A stretch of 64,000 nucleotides of DNA from assembly GCA_964035575.1 (NCBI GenBank), contig OZ037865.1, forward strand, positions 1,486,955 to 1,550,954, read 5' to 3'. The notes beneath the pieces are model-generated. The model saw only the letters and a list, made by a program, of their open reading frames with translations, did no database searches and was not told where the DNA came from. The DNA is from Rhynchopus sp. YZ270_cl-10 (taxonomy: Eukaryota > Euglenozoa > Diplonemea > Diplonemida > Diplonemidae). This document shows, piece after piece, positions 41,356 through 51,603 of the stretch (position 1 is the stretch's first letter; each line of letters starts with the position of its first letter). Made by a program: the position numbers and the translations under genes.

Positions 41356-42405
41356 ATGTCCGGCTATCGGGAGAACGTGAGTATTCCGGATGAACGGAGT
41401 AATCTGCTGAGCGCACAACCACAGCCGCAGCAACAGAGAGAGAGCGACGTGTCGGGGGACGCAACCCTTGAGCATGTCGCTGTCGTTCAGAGCAAAATTG
41501 GTAACGAGGTGACGTTTGTGTGGGCGGTGAACGAAGTAGCCGCTTTCAAAACGGTGAAGACACGTTTGAAATTGTTTTTCTCTCTTGGATGTTATGTGCT
41601 GTTGCCTTCCTTAGTTTTACTCTATTACTTTGAGATCCGAAAAATGTCCTTCCTCCCGTTTGGCTTAGCGATGATCTCGGGGAGTGTGCTCCTCCTCAGC
41701 CTTCTACCGGTGTTGTACTATTGTTGTGCAAAAAAGATAGCAAAAAACGGTGCCAGCGTCTGTTACTTCGCCACAACAGATGGGTTCGGCATTGTGGACT
41801 GCAGAGCAAACGATTACGTTTACAACACGTGGGATCACGCCCTTGGTGTGAGAGTGTCACAAGGTAAGGTGGCATCTGTGGAAATCAGCACCCCACTCAT
41901 GCCTGACGAGTCAGGTAGGTTGAGCATCTCCCAAACGTGGCTTGTCAACGATCCCGACGCTGTGGCGTTGGTCCTTCGTGGCGCCATTGCCGACTACAAC
42001 AAAAGGATAGGCGTAGCAGTTGTGCAAATGGATATGACACCGGGGCAGACGCCGGGGCAGACGCCGGGGCAGGCACCGGGGCAGACGCCGGGGCAGGCAC
42101 CGGCACAATCAAGTCAAGCGAAGGTCAGGGTGTTCGTAGGATACCAATCCACACCGGATGATCTCCGCATAGCGTTCGTCGACCCTTCTGCATCTCGTGA
42201 GGCATGGCTTGATACGTTGGGTGAGGTGTTGGGGACGCAGCTGTTCAGTAACACCGTCGTGAGCCTTGCAGTGCCCTCAGGACCAACAATTGCTCTCTCG
42301 ACTCCAGAGGGCATCGCATCAAACGACAGGCTCTTGGTGGGAGTAGCCCCTGTGACCACGAACACAAACATTCTCAAGCGGGGAGGAGGGTGTTCGAACA
42401 GGTGA
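41356..42405 (+). CDS. Two-helix membrane protein with PGQ-type repeat
   Basis: 349 residues, family not recognised. Residues 1-70 are cytosolic-type and polar. Two close hydrophobic helices lie at ~71-92 and ~99-123, separated by a short EIRKMS loop, so both ends probably face the same side. Residues ~130-225 look like a small beta-rich domain (VCYFATTDGFGIVDC...VASVEIST) resembling membrane-linked PH-like folds; this is only an impression. Residues ~228-249 are a run of TPGQ/APGQ units encoded by a 12-bp DNA repeat. Residues ~255-345 form a second alpha/beta part. No signal peptide. It is the last supported host gene before the repeat-rich region. Confidence 0.75.
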   Translation: MSGYRENVSIPDERSNLLSAQPQPQQQRESDVSGDATLEHVAVVQSKIGNEVTFVWAVNEVAAFKTVKTRLKLFFSLGCYVLLPSLVLLYYFEIRKMSFLPFGLAMISGSVLLLSLLPVLYYCCAKKIAKNGASVCYFATTDGFGIVDCRANDYVYNTWDHALGVRVSQGKVASVEISTPLMPDESGRLSISQTWLVNDPDAVALVLRGAIADYNKRIGVAVVQMDMTPGQTPGQTPGQAPGQTPGQAPAQSSQAKVRVFVGYQSTPDDLRIAFVDPSASREAWLDTLGEVLGTQLFSNTVVSLAVPSGPTIALSTPEGIASNDRLLVGVAPVTTNTNILKRGGGCSNR

Positions 42406-43201
42406 AACATGGGAAATAATGCACTTTCGATTGTGCGCACAAACAAAAAGCAAACAAACAAATATCCACGCCCCCCACCCCTTTTTTTAGTTCCGTGCTG
42501 TACCTTAAATTGCAGTCAATCCATGGGTTCGTTCCTCCTGAAACTCTATGAAGGTGTTGACCGCTCGAACCGATGTCTCCTACCTGATCAGATTACAAAA
42601 CAGGAGGCGAGGAGGGGTATGCGGGGCGTTTTGCCTTCAGGGATTCTTTTTGTTTTTCAGCAACCCTGCCTCTTCTTTAAACTACCAGTGCATAGCCTTT
42701 GTCTTTCTTTTTGAGTATGCGAGACGTCCACACAGACATGGGACGCCAAGACTCCTTTTTGTGTTTTTGTGTTTTTGGGTTTCTTCTCTCGTCTCGACTA
42801 TCGTTGCTAAAAGTTGGGTGAAGCGAACGGGAGTACCTGTGAGCTCACTTACGACGCGGTTGCGTACGCCCTTGTTTTTTTACGGTACGCCTCTTGCATA
42901 GTGCATAGCCTTTGTCTTTCTTTTTGGAAAGCGGGACTCCCCGCTGTCCCCAGACCCTTGAACCCTTCACCGTCGCATAAAAAAATAAAAACCTCTCAGG
43001 TCCCCACAGTTTTTAGGGCAGCAGTCTACGGACAGGTGCGTAGCGACACCTCCCTTGCGAGCTCACAGAAGCCAAGTTGTTTATAATTTTGTGTTGACAG
43101 GTCTAGAATCAAGGTAAAAATAAAAGCAACAGAGTACCGTCAAGTACTACGTTCACCGCCATTGTTTTACCCACCCCCTCCCCTACGAGTTCCATCAGTC
43201 C
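42406..43201. other. Spacer with a 27-bp direct duplication
   Basis: No supported gene. AGTGCATAGCCTTTGTC... (27 bp, perfect) occurs at 42687-42713 and 42900-42926, 213 bp apart. It looks like the remains of a tandem duplication or of an insertion. Confidence 0.55.
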
Positions 43202-43552
43202 TTAGCTCCTTAGCTCCTTAGCTCCTTAGCTCCTTAGCTCCTTAGCTCCTTAGCTCCTTAGCTCCTTAGCTCCTTAGCTCCTTAGCTCCTTAGCTCCTTA
43301 GCTCCTTAGCTCCTTAGCTCCTTAGCTCCTTAGCTCCTTAGCTCCTTAGCTCCTTAGCTCCTTAGCTCCTTAGCTCCTTAGCTCCTTAGCTCCTTAGCTC
43401 CTTAGCTCCTTAGCTCCTTAGCTCCTTAGCTCCTTAGCTCCTTAGCTCCTTAGCTCCTTAGCTCCTTAGCTCCTTAGCTCCTTAGCTCCTTAGCTCCTTA
43501 GCTCCTTAGCTCCTTAGCTCCTTAGCTCCTTAGCTCCTTAGCTCCTTAGCTT
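43202..43552. repeat. (TTAGCTCC)n satellite, about 44 copies
   Basis: A perfect 8-bp tandem array of 351 bp with stops in all + frames, followed directly by copy 2 of the duplicated leader-like segment. Confidence 0.97.
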
Positions 43553-43554
43553 TA

Positions 43555-43671
43555 CAGGGGACCATTTTTTACACATTACAACACACTTGTCCTTTCTTTT
43601 TACCCTCCCTCCCTCCCCCTTTCCTTTGTTTTATTGTGAGCCTTGTACGCCTCCACGGGGCGGTCCCTGGG
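43555..43671 (+). repeat. Duplicated leader-like segment, copy 2
   Basis: Matches 40605-40727 across CAGGGGACCA, TTACACATTACAACACAC, the pyrimidine tract and GTGAGCCTTG...CTCCACGG. Similarity ends at TCCCTGGG. Confidence 0.9.
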
Positions 43672-43680
43672 GTATCTAAG

Positions 43681-43831
43681 GTGCACAGGGGGCGGCTTTT
43701 TTTGGTTCCCGAAACCCTCCCGAAACCTCCCGGAACTGGTTTTGGATACGGTGCACAGGGGGCATTTCACCCCTGAAAAAGGGTGCACAGGGGGCTTTTC
43801 GGGGGTCCCGAAATAGGGTGCACAGGGGGCG
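43681..43831. repeat. Four copies of a GTGCACAGGGGGC motif
   Basis: The 13-bp motif starts at 43681, 43751, 43783 and 43819, with unequal spacing. A fifth copy lies at 46232 in the 3' part of the retrotransposon. The flanks contain GGTCCCGAAA and CCCGAAAC pieces. Confidence 0.85.
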
Positions 43832-43949
43832 CAAAAGTATGCCCCATATGACTTTTACAGGTATTTTGGGTCCCGTACACAGTTTTCACAGCACACACAG
43901 AAAAACACAGTATACACAGAATACACAGTATACACAGTCCTAGGGTCCT

Positions 43950-44034
43950 GGGGTTCATTTTTTTTTACAAAAGGGGTTCATTTTTTTTTACAAAGGGGTT
44001 CATTTTTTTTTACAAAGGGGTTCATTTTTTTTTA
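43950..44034. repeat. Four tandem copies of a ~22-bp GGGGTTCAT/T-run/ACAAA unit
   Basis: The unit GGGGTTCAT, a run of T, then ACAAA is repeated four times. Just before it, ACACAGTATACACAG fragments (43880-43938) match the unit of the 9-bp array at 54.4 kb. Confidence 0.9.
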
Positions 44035-44790
44035 CACAAAAAACTATGTTAAGACGAAATCCTACCGATGTGCCTACATGGGGCGTCCCCCGTCAGTAGT
44101 GCGCCAGATGAGGGGCACGAAGCGAAATGCGGTGAAAGGTGCAGGCCTGTTTTGCAGCAGGTCTGGAGAGTTGTGGCAACTCGTCTGCTGAGCGTGTGAA
44201 GTATCAAGGCAGAGGTTCGCTGTTCAAGTAAAACCTACCCTGGTCATCCTCTGCCTGTCTTGGTTTCTGTCGTGATTGTTTGTGTTTGTGGGCGGGATCA
44301 GATGGGTGGAGGGTGTTTACTTTGTGTTTAGCTCGGAGAAGTGGCTTACCCGCCCACTCTCTGTTATTTATTCAGTGTCATTTTTTCATTCATCCCCAAA
44401 GTTTGTAGACAGAGTCAAGACCACCTTGGCCAAAAGGGTTTTTTCACCACACTTTTCTTTTGCTTCCATTCGTGGAAGCGTTTGCTTTTCTTCTGTTCCT
44501 GGCCTGACGTGTGTTCAACAGGTGTGCTATTTTTACCAAGTGGAATCCATTTTTCTTTTTCCAGGGGAGGCACTAAAACAAACCATTCTGCAGACAACAA
44601 AGCAAAGGCAATGCGTTTTTTTTTCTCCCTTCCCTTCTTTTAAGTAAGGAGGATTAGGTCTTCTTTTTTTCCTTTTTTTGCCCCAGAAGTGTGACGCCTG
44701 TGTATTCAAATTGATCAAAAAGAATAAAAAACAAACACATAATGCAGTTTCTTGTTTTGTATAAAACTCTGTTGGCTCTACCGTACTCTT
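44035..44790. other. Spacer with an unexplained GC-rich island
   Basis: 44055-44235 is distinctly GC-rich in AT-rich surroundings, with short complementary stretches (GGGGCGTCCCCC) but no open frame of interest. It could be a small structured RNA or a gene remnant. The rest is AT-rich and empty. Confidence 0.35.
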
Positions 44791-44794
44791 CGCC

Positions 44795-45199
44795 CGCCTT
44801 TTATACAAAACTTGAAACACCGACCATTTTTGGTCATCATTTTTTCCTTTTCATTTTTCCATTTCCTTTTTCCTTTTCCATTTCCTGTTCATTTTATTGT
44901 CTTTATTGTCTTCTCCATTTCTTCCTTTTTCCTTTCTATTCTCATAAAAAACTAGTCCAAGTACAAAAAAGAGAAAAAAAAAAAAAAAAAAAAAAAAAAA
45001 ACAGAATACACAGTACACGGATGCTGCCAGATCTGGCCAGATCTCCAGATCTGGGCCGCCCAGATCTGGCCAGATCTGGAAAAAAAAATTTTTTTTTTTG
45101 AAAAAAAAATTTTCCCAGACGTCCCAGATCTGGCCAGATCTGGCCAGATCTGGCCAAATCTGGGAGATCTGGGACGTCTGGGAAAATTTTTTTTTCCAG
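44795..45199 (+). repeat. Composite palindromic AGATCT-rich repeat, copy 1
   Basis: An AT-rich segment (CCATTTCC..., TTCTATTCTCATAAAAAA, TAGTCCAAGTAC), an A run, an ACAGAATACACAGTACACGG piece and then a palindromic block of CCAGATCTGG units separated by A/T runs (45019-45199). The block folds on itself: TTTTCCCAGACGTCCCAGAT pairs with ATCTGGGACGTCTGGGAAAA. The whole order reappears in reverse orientation at 54213-55065. Confidence 0.85.
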
Positions 45200-45318
45200 G
45201 TACCCCAATGACATAACGAAGTATCGCTTGAAGTACCGTTCAATATACGTTGCTCGTGTGTGCAAGTTACGAAGTAGGACACACAAGGTATATCAAACGA
45301 TAAATCAATCAGATAAAC

Positions 45319-45360
45319 GTTACATCATCGGAAAATTGTTGGCACCACCGCCCTGTCTTC

Positions 45361-45362
<2 letters not shown>
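45319..45362. repeat. Target-site duplication of the retrotransposon, left copy (44 bp)
   Basis: GTTACATCATCGG...CCTGTCTTCGT, identical to 51560-51603 except one A/G difference (45347 versus 51588). It abuts the poly(A) end of the element. Confidence 0.93.
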
Positions 45363-45401
<39 letters not shown>

Positions 45402-48400
45402 CCCCGGTGGTCGGGGTTTTGAGTGTTTTTAGTGTTTTCTTTTTCCCGGAGAGGGTTGGGGGGAGGTGATCAGGGGTCTCAGGGACCTCGAATCAAAACA
45501 GAGGTGTCTTGACAAAAAAGGCTCAAAGGTGCAGAGGTCTGTTTAGCCTTACAGCAAATCCTTTAAAAAGGAAAGGCCTTGAGACATAACATAAGAGGGT
45601 TTTGAGACAGACAGAGGGGCTCAACAAATAAGACCTTCCAGGACCCAAGTTTTTTCTAGCCCACAGCAACATAGGTAGAAAGAACATGAGAGGAAGAAGG
45701 GACTTACCTGCATGTGAGATGAAGAGGGAAATAGGCAGAGGAGAAGGAGGGGCTTTTGCACTTCAGGGGTTCTTGATGGTCAGGGCTGGGTTTCTTCTAG
45801 GTGGAGATTCCCATGGGTAGACCGAAAAGAGAGAGAGTAGGTTGAAGTGGAAAAGTTTGGGAGGACAATAAAGACAATAAAGACAATAAAGACAATGTAA
45901 AACAGTTGAAAAACAATGACAATAACATACAGACAGACCAAGTGATGACCTCCCATGCCTCAGGGGCAAGGATGTTCAGCTGGTTCTGGATTAGTTTCCT
46001 GAATCTGGAGGGGGGGTGAGCGAATCATACAACCCTTCAGTATGGAAACGGAGTCTTGGGCAGGCCTGTGAAAAAGAGGAATAATGGAACAAAAGGACAA
46101 AGGTAGACAATATTAACAAGGGGGTGAATAAAATAAAATATAGAAAATATTAACAAACTAGACAAGGGGGTGAGGGGTGTGGATTAAAAATGGGGGTTGT
46201 GTTTTTGAATTTTCTGTACAAAATTGGATCTGTGCACAGGGGGCATTACCCCTCTAACAGCAAGGGTAAAGTTGAAAATAAAGGAAAGGAAAGTGCTTCT
46301 TTGAGGCACTATGACACTTTGACAATCTATTTTTTGAAAGTAAAGTAAAAAGAAGTGCATCCTGGTGGCACTTTGACACTGGCAGACATTCTATTCTATT
46401 GTGTCTACTGTTTCTATTCTAAATTCTAAAACACTGGCTGGGCGACCTCCTGGGAACACCTCACACAAAAATCAAAATGATAAATGACAAAATAAAAATG
46501 GGGAAAACCACGTTTTCGTACACATATTCTTTGCTTTGCTTTGCATTGTTTTGGTTTGCTTAGTTTGGTGTTGTTTTCTTTGTATCTCTTGTTTATTGAA
46601 AGTCCTCATCAACCGCGTCGACATCGATGGAGCAAGCCGCAGCACAGGAAGTGGCAGACGGGTGGGCGGAGGGTGCGGTGTGGCCACTTCCTGTCTGGGC
46701 GTTCATTGCTGCTGGTGCGGTGGAGGAGTCAGAGGTGGACTGTGCGGCGGCGATGGGGGACTCGTCATCGCTCTCCATCATCACCTCTGCGGCAGTGTAG
46801 CGTCGTCCGAAGGGGGATGTGGGCTCAGCAGAACAGGAAGTGGCAGACTGGTGGGCGGAGGGTGCTGTGTGGCCACTTCCTGTCTGCGATGTTGTAGTGG
46901 GTGCCGTGGTGGAATCGACCCCATCTGGGTCTCGCCCTCGAGATCCTGGATCCAAAGCCAGCGTCACCGTCACCGTAGGGTCCCAAAGATTCGCCCTATC
47001 CCGAAAGCTCGTGTCGCCCATTGCCCTGTTGAGGCAATCCAGTGTGGACCGGATCTTCTTCTGTGCCGCCTCGGGAGCCTCCCAATTCAACGCCTTCCAG
47101 GTGTGGAGCCATTCCCGATAGGCCCAAAAGCACGCCACTGTGCCTAGCCGCGTATCCACCGCCCCTTGCCTGTGGTGGAATGCCTCCACCCACTGCTGGA
47201 CGTTCCGCATCACCGGTTGCCCCATTGACAGGCAGGGGTAGCAACCCCCTTTCGACACCTGGTACCCCCACTGCAGCTTCCGCGCGATCTCCTCCACCCT
47301 CTGCCGCGCTTCGCCCTCCACATCATCTAAGCGGAAGGAGTCCGGCGGGGTCTCAGCGTCCGTCGGGTTCTCGACCGCGGGGGTGGCCTGCCTGGCATTA
47401 CGCACCCTGTTCTCCCGTCCTGTCGTCACCCTGGCCTGGGAGACCCCCTTCCTACGATTCTGTGTGTCTACGAGCTCGATACCCTGCTTCGCGGTTCCCG
47501 GCTTCTTGTCCTCCCCTGTGGACGGTGCAGATCGCGGCAGGAAGGCCTGAGCTAAGAGACAGGACGCAGTGCGAAGCTTGGAGAAAGCCATGTCCTCCTC
47601 ATCCCTCAAATCGCCATGCGAGCGTTCAGCGTCCCTCAGCAGCAAAAGACACCGCTCAGACGTGGCGTGCAGGAGGATGGTCTCCCGTCCCTGTATGGAC
47701 TCTTCGTTGCCGATGTTGCGGCGCCCCTCAGCCTCCTGTTCCTCGCACGAGGCAAACCCTAACCGGAACCTCTGACGGCTCTCCTCTCTCCTCTGCGATG
47801 CAGTGAGGCTCTGGGCTTGCCTTCGGTTCAAGGCACCTGCCTTCGTCAGCTCACTCGTCTTCGCCGATCCAGGCTGCGCTCCAGCGGGGCTGCGGACACC
47901 CATCGCCTTCTCCTGCATCGTCTCACGTCGCTGCTCCGACGATTTGACCTTAGCAGAAACGAAGCGAGATGCACTCTCGGATCTGGCCCGGCGCAAGAGG
48001 ACCTCCGCAGCCTCCCGTTCCTGCCTCTGGCGTTCCTCCGACAACCTCCTCCGCTCTGCCGACCGCCGGCGTAACTCTTTCCCCTCCTCTGGTGGGACTT
48101 CACCCTCAACCCCACCCTCGAAGCCCGATTCCCTATCCTCAGGTTCCTCGGCAAAGCGGGGTGGCGTCACCGGCTGGGGAGAAGCGTCAGTCTGGTGCAG
48201 GTCTTGCATCGTAGCGCCAGCCTGCTCCCAATCTCCTTGAGAAGAGGGCGGCATAGGAGGAGTCTCATCAGGGTGTGCAGGGTGACGGACCGGTGTCGCT
48301 CCTGTCTGAGTCTGATCCACATCCATCTCCTCCTCCTTGACCCCGGCTTGGCGCATCTCAGCCTCATGGCGCTTCACCATCTCAGCTACCTCCAGTTCCT

Positions 48401-51400
48401 CTTCCCTTTCCCATTGGTCTTTCAGGGCACCCTCATGAACCCCCGCTCGTACACACCACCAAAGCCGCAGGAGACCCCTCTCAGTTTCATGGAACCGCAT
48501 AAGGTCACGAACATGGGGAGCACCGTTGTCAATCGGGTCCTCATTCCCACGCCTGGTCCCTCTGGGCCCGTCTGGCTGGTCATCCATAGGGACCGGGGGC
48601 CCAGCACAAGTCACTTGGTCCTGGCTGACTCGGCACGCCACGCAACAGCTCGTGCAGCAAGTCGTACAGAAATGTGACTCTGCTTCCGCTCCTTCGCTGT
48701 GCCCATCGCATCCCCTGCAAATGAACGGGCCTGTCGTAGGCTCCCAAAGGCATGTGTCGGCACGTAGAGGCTTCGCTGCGCAGAGGATCTTGACTGCATC
48801 GACGTTCAGCGAGAGGGTCTCAAAGTGCCCGGCGATTACTCCAGTAAAAACCAGTCCCAGGGCTCCGTGGGGGGCACATAGGCGAGGGACATAGATTTTG
48901 GGCACGGCGCCCGGGGAGACAAGGATTATGGTCATCTCGAGTACCTCACATAAGCCCATGATCATCGTTTCATCCGCCCACGTGGTGTCGTCTCTGCATC
49001 CTTCTCGCAATTTCCGTTCCATCCACGATCGACGGTCTCCAGTGCGCGCAGCCAGCTTAGCGTCACGAAGAACTTGGGCAACTGCCAGTTTCCGGAGGAG
49101 CGATGACGAATGGTAGGGTGTATTCGGAGCGAAGTTCGCGGCCAAGGCGTCAAACAGGCAGTCACCCACAGTGAAGCTGTTCCTCGTACGCGAGCCAAGA
49201 AATTCTGCCTGCCTGTCCACCGCCCAAGACTTGAAGACATTCATATCTGTCAGAGAGTGGGTCGGGGAGAGGACCAGCTTCTCTAAGTTGTGTAGAAAAG
49301 ATGAGGCCTCCTGATCGTCCTCCCTCGGTGTCGCCTGCGGGAATGTGGGTGACCTGGCTCTCTCAGCGCCCTTCATGTGCGTGTCGTGGGAAGTGTGCGG
49401 AGTAGGGGACGGAGCCGATGAGCGCACGTTACCACTGAGGATGTCAGCTAAGCCGTTCTGAGACGCCGGACAAAAGGGGGAGTCCCTTGAGCACAAATCG
49501 CACACCAACCTCTCGCACCCCTCAGCACATTTGAAGTGCGCCTCGCAACCGTCGATGGGGCGAACGCAACGCCTACACTGGTACACCGTCCCCACCGGTG
49601 CAGACTGTGCTGCGGGGATACGCTTCATCATCGCCACAGACTTGCAGAAACGCTTCGACTTCGGCGCAGGTATCGGTTCCATGCCGAGGATTTCTCCCTT
49701 GAGGTGCGAGTCTGTGAAGGAGAGGGGGCTGAGGAACCAGTCCTGTGAATCGTCATCAACCGGACCTGCGAAAACGAAGAGCGCCTCCCGGGCCCTTTTG
49801 GTCGGCACCAGAATTTGGGGACGCATGCGATCACAGATGATCACAATGGTGCACTCTAAAGCCTCTCCCGCGCCAGCAAGTGCCACCATATCCATCCAAG
49901 TGCGGGCGTCCGATCGGTCGCTGCTCTTTGTGCCCATGTACTCCAGCCAGTTCTTCACAGGAATGGAGATGCAATCCGCGAGGTCCGGTCGGTCATTTTT
50001 TACAATCTCCACAGCACGTCTCCGGAGTTCCTTATGACTCGTCTCTCCGTTGATGTCTTCAATCAAAAGATCCTTCTTGAGATCCACCGAGCATGCGGTC
50101 AGCAGTGCATCGAACCCGCTGTCACCTCTCAGGATTTTGTAACGCTGGGGGTGTGTGAGCCCCAGTCGTGCAGCCTGCGTCTCTGCGTCAGGGCATGCGC
50201 CATCTGCCATCATGCGGAGGATGTTCCAATACGCAGCAGGTGTCTCCCCCCCGGCCTGACGCCCCGCTCGGAAAGGATTGTGTCGGAAGACCGTTCCACC
50301 CACCTTCTTCTCTGGCATTGAGAAGTAGTCGCGCGGTTCATGCGCTATTTCGGCTTCCTCGACCTCCACAGACGGTTCACGCTCCGGTAAGTTGCTGACA
50401 GGGTTGCTGAGGTATGTGGAATCCATCTGCCTGAGATCTTCTTCCGCGGGACGCTGAACTGAGTCGGCGCTGTGGGGCAAGTGTTCATTGATGTCTGTGC
50501 AAAGCACGCCTCGGGCAACAAAGGACTTACCCACGGCTGCTTGGTATGCGCACGACATATGCTCCCGTAGCCTCGCCTCAGTCGGTGCATCGCCGCCAGG
50601 GTCCTTTGTGCACGCAAGCCCGGCCACCTGGCTGATGACCCGGTTGCACTCTTCCGATGCCCCACCGAAGGCCTCAAACACCATGGGGGAGAAGAGCACG
50701 TCCGCACCTCTGCAATCCTCCAGGTGTTTCTTCCGCTTCTCCTCCCCGGCCACTTTGGCTGCGTACTCGCTATGTTGTGCCGCTCGATGCACGTAAGTGG
50801 GGAGGGTCGGAGCTACTACTGTGAAATCCAAAGCTCTTCGCCGGGTCTCCATGATGCCAGATGGGAGGAACACGTCTGCCGGCCTCTTCCCAGACTCAAA
50901 ACCCAAGTCTTTCTCCAAAGAGGGGTTGAGCCCCGCCGCATCCGCTGCCAAGAAAAAGGAGTGCTTCAGGGCGTCATGCCGTTCGGTTCTGTGACCCATG
51001 TAGCCGCAAGAGAAAGTGTGGTCCCCGAAAGCATCCATGCACACCCCATCTCTGCTACATCCGTTGCACTCACTCTTAGGCTTGTGCACTGCCACACCCA
51101 GACGAAATCGGGCTGCCCCCGCGAAGTATGCAGAGGGGATGGAATTGGGGGGCGAGGGCGTGGCGGTCAGCCAGGTGCCAGACATAGGGAGTTGCAGAGA
51201 AAGCAGGCGTGCTCGATCCCGGTCGCTGGTGGCCACTCGCTTCAGCTCTGCTGCTTGTTCGTCCACGATGGCTGATGACAGCTGCTGTTGCACCACAGCC
51301 TTGGAAGGCATCCTATCCCCATCGATGTGCTGCGACGCAGGTACTCTGGTGTTGTACGCCTCGGCTGCATTCTTCCACCTTGCCTTGTCCCATTCGAACT

Positions 51401-51559
51401 TCGGGTCCAGCTGCTGGGCAAGCTTGAAAGACCCAGCTTGCGATGCCAGGGCTGCAGCGGGCCAATGGTCGACTGTGCGACGAATGCCTAAACCCCCTAT
51501 GGCGATGGGGAGGGCAGCCTGCAGGCGGGCCTGTGCTGGCAAGGCCCCGTGCTCATCAT
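45362..51559 (-). mobile_element. 5'-truncated non-LTR retrotransposon (LINE) with restriction-like endonuclease and OTU modules
   Basis: About 6.2 kb on the - strand. The 3' end is a run of 40 A (T at 45362-45401 on +) next to one copy of a 44-bp direct repeat; the other copy abuts the 5' end. The open frame is cut exactly at that junction, so most of the reverse transcriptase and all upstream parts are missing, as expected from incomplete target-primed reverse transcription. A ~1.2-kb 3' untranslated part (45402-46592) contains AATAAAGACAATAAAGAC repeats. One mismatch in 44 bp, an intact poly(A) and 1655 open codons suggest a recent insertion. The endonuclease type points to the early-branching, R2/CRE-like group of LINEs. 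Confidence 0.9.
46593..51559 (-). CDS. Retrotransposon polyprotein, C-terminal part: RT end, endonuclease, two OTU-like modules
   Basis: Numbered from base 51542, 1649 residues remain. Residues 1-30 (LPIAIGGLGIRR) are the end of the RT region. Residues ~159-245 are a C-x2-C...H-x4-C knuckle (CNGC, DHTFSC) and a restriction-like endonuclease core with RPADV and ALDFTV. Residues ~468-606 are OTU-like but have Ser475 where the Cys should be (GDSGFDAL) and no matching His. Residues 654-691 are a Cys-rich module. Residues ~789-911 form a second OTU domain with C795 (VGDCLFDAL) and H906 (AGHFETL). Residues 940-979 are a second Cys-rich module. A charged, probably coiled region follows (~1040-1420), then an unrecognised domain (~1465-1570) and a Ser/Thr-rich tail with a duplicated QTGSGHTAPSAH phrase. 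OTU proteins usually cut ubiquitin chains; the role here is unknown. The upstream part is missing. Confidence 0.85.
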
Positions 51560-51603
51560 GTTACATCATCGGAAAATTGTTGGCACCGCCGCCCTGTCTT
51601 CGT
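51560..51603. repeat. Target-site duplication of the retrotransposon, right copy (44 bp)
   Basis: Second copy of the 44-bp repeat, followed by ATTTATTACGTCGAC of the original site. The flanking DNA (45200-45318 and 51604 onward) shows no recognisable gene, so the target locus is unnamed. Confidence 0.93.

Noticed and set aside
46536-47806. + strand frames opposite the retrotransposon polyprotein (for example 47042-47806)
   Set aside because: They are shadows of the GC-rich - strand frame and have no recognisable domain.
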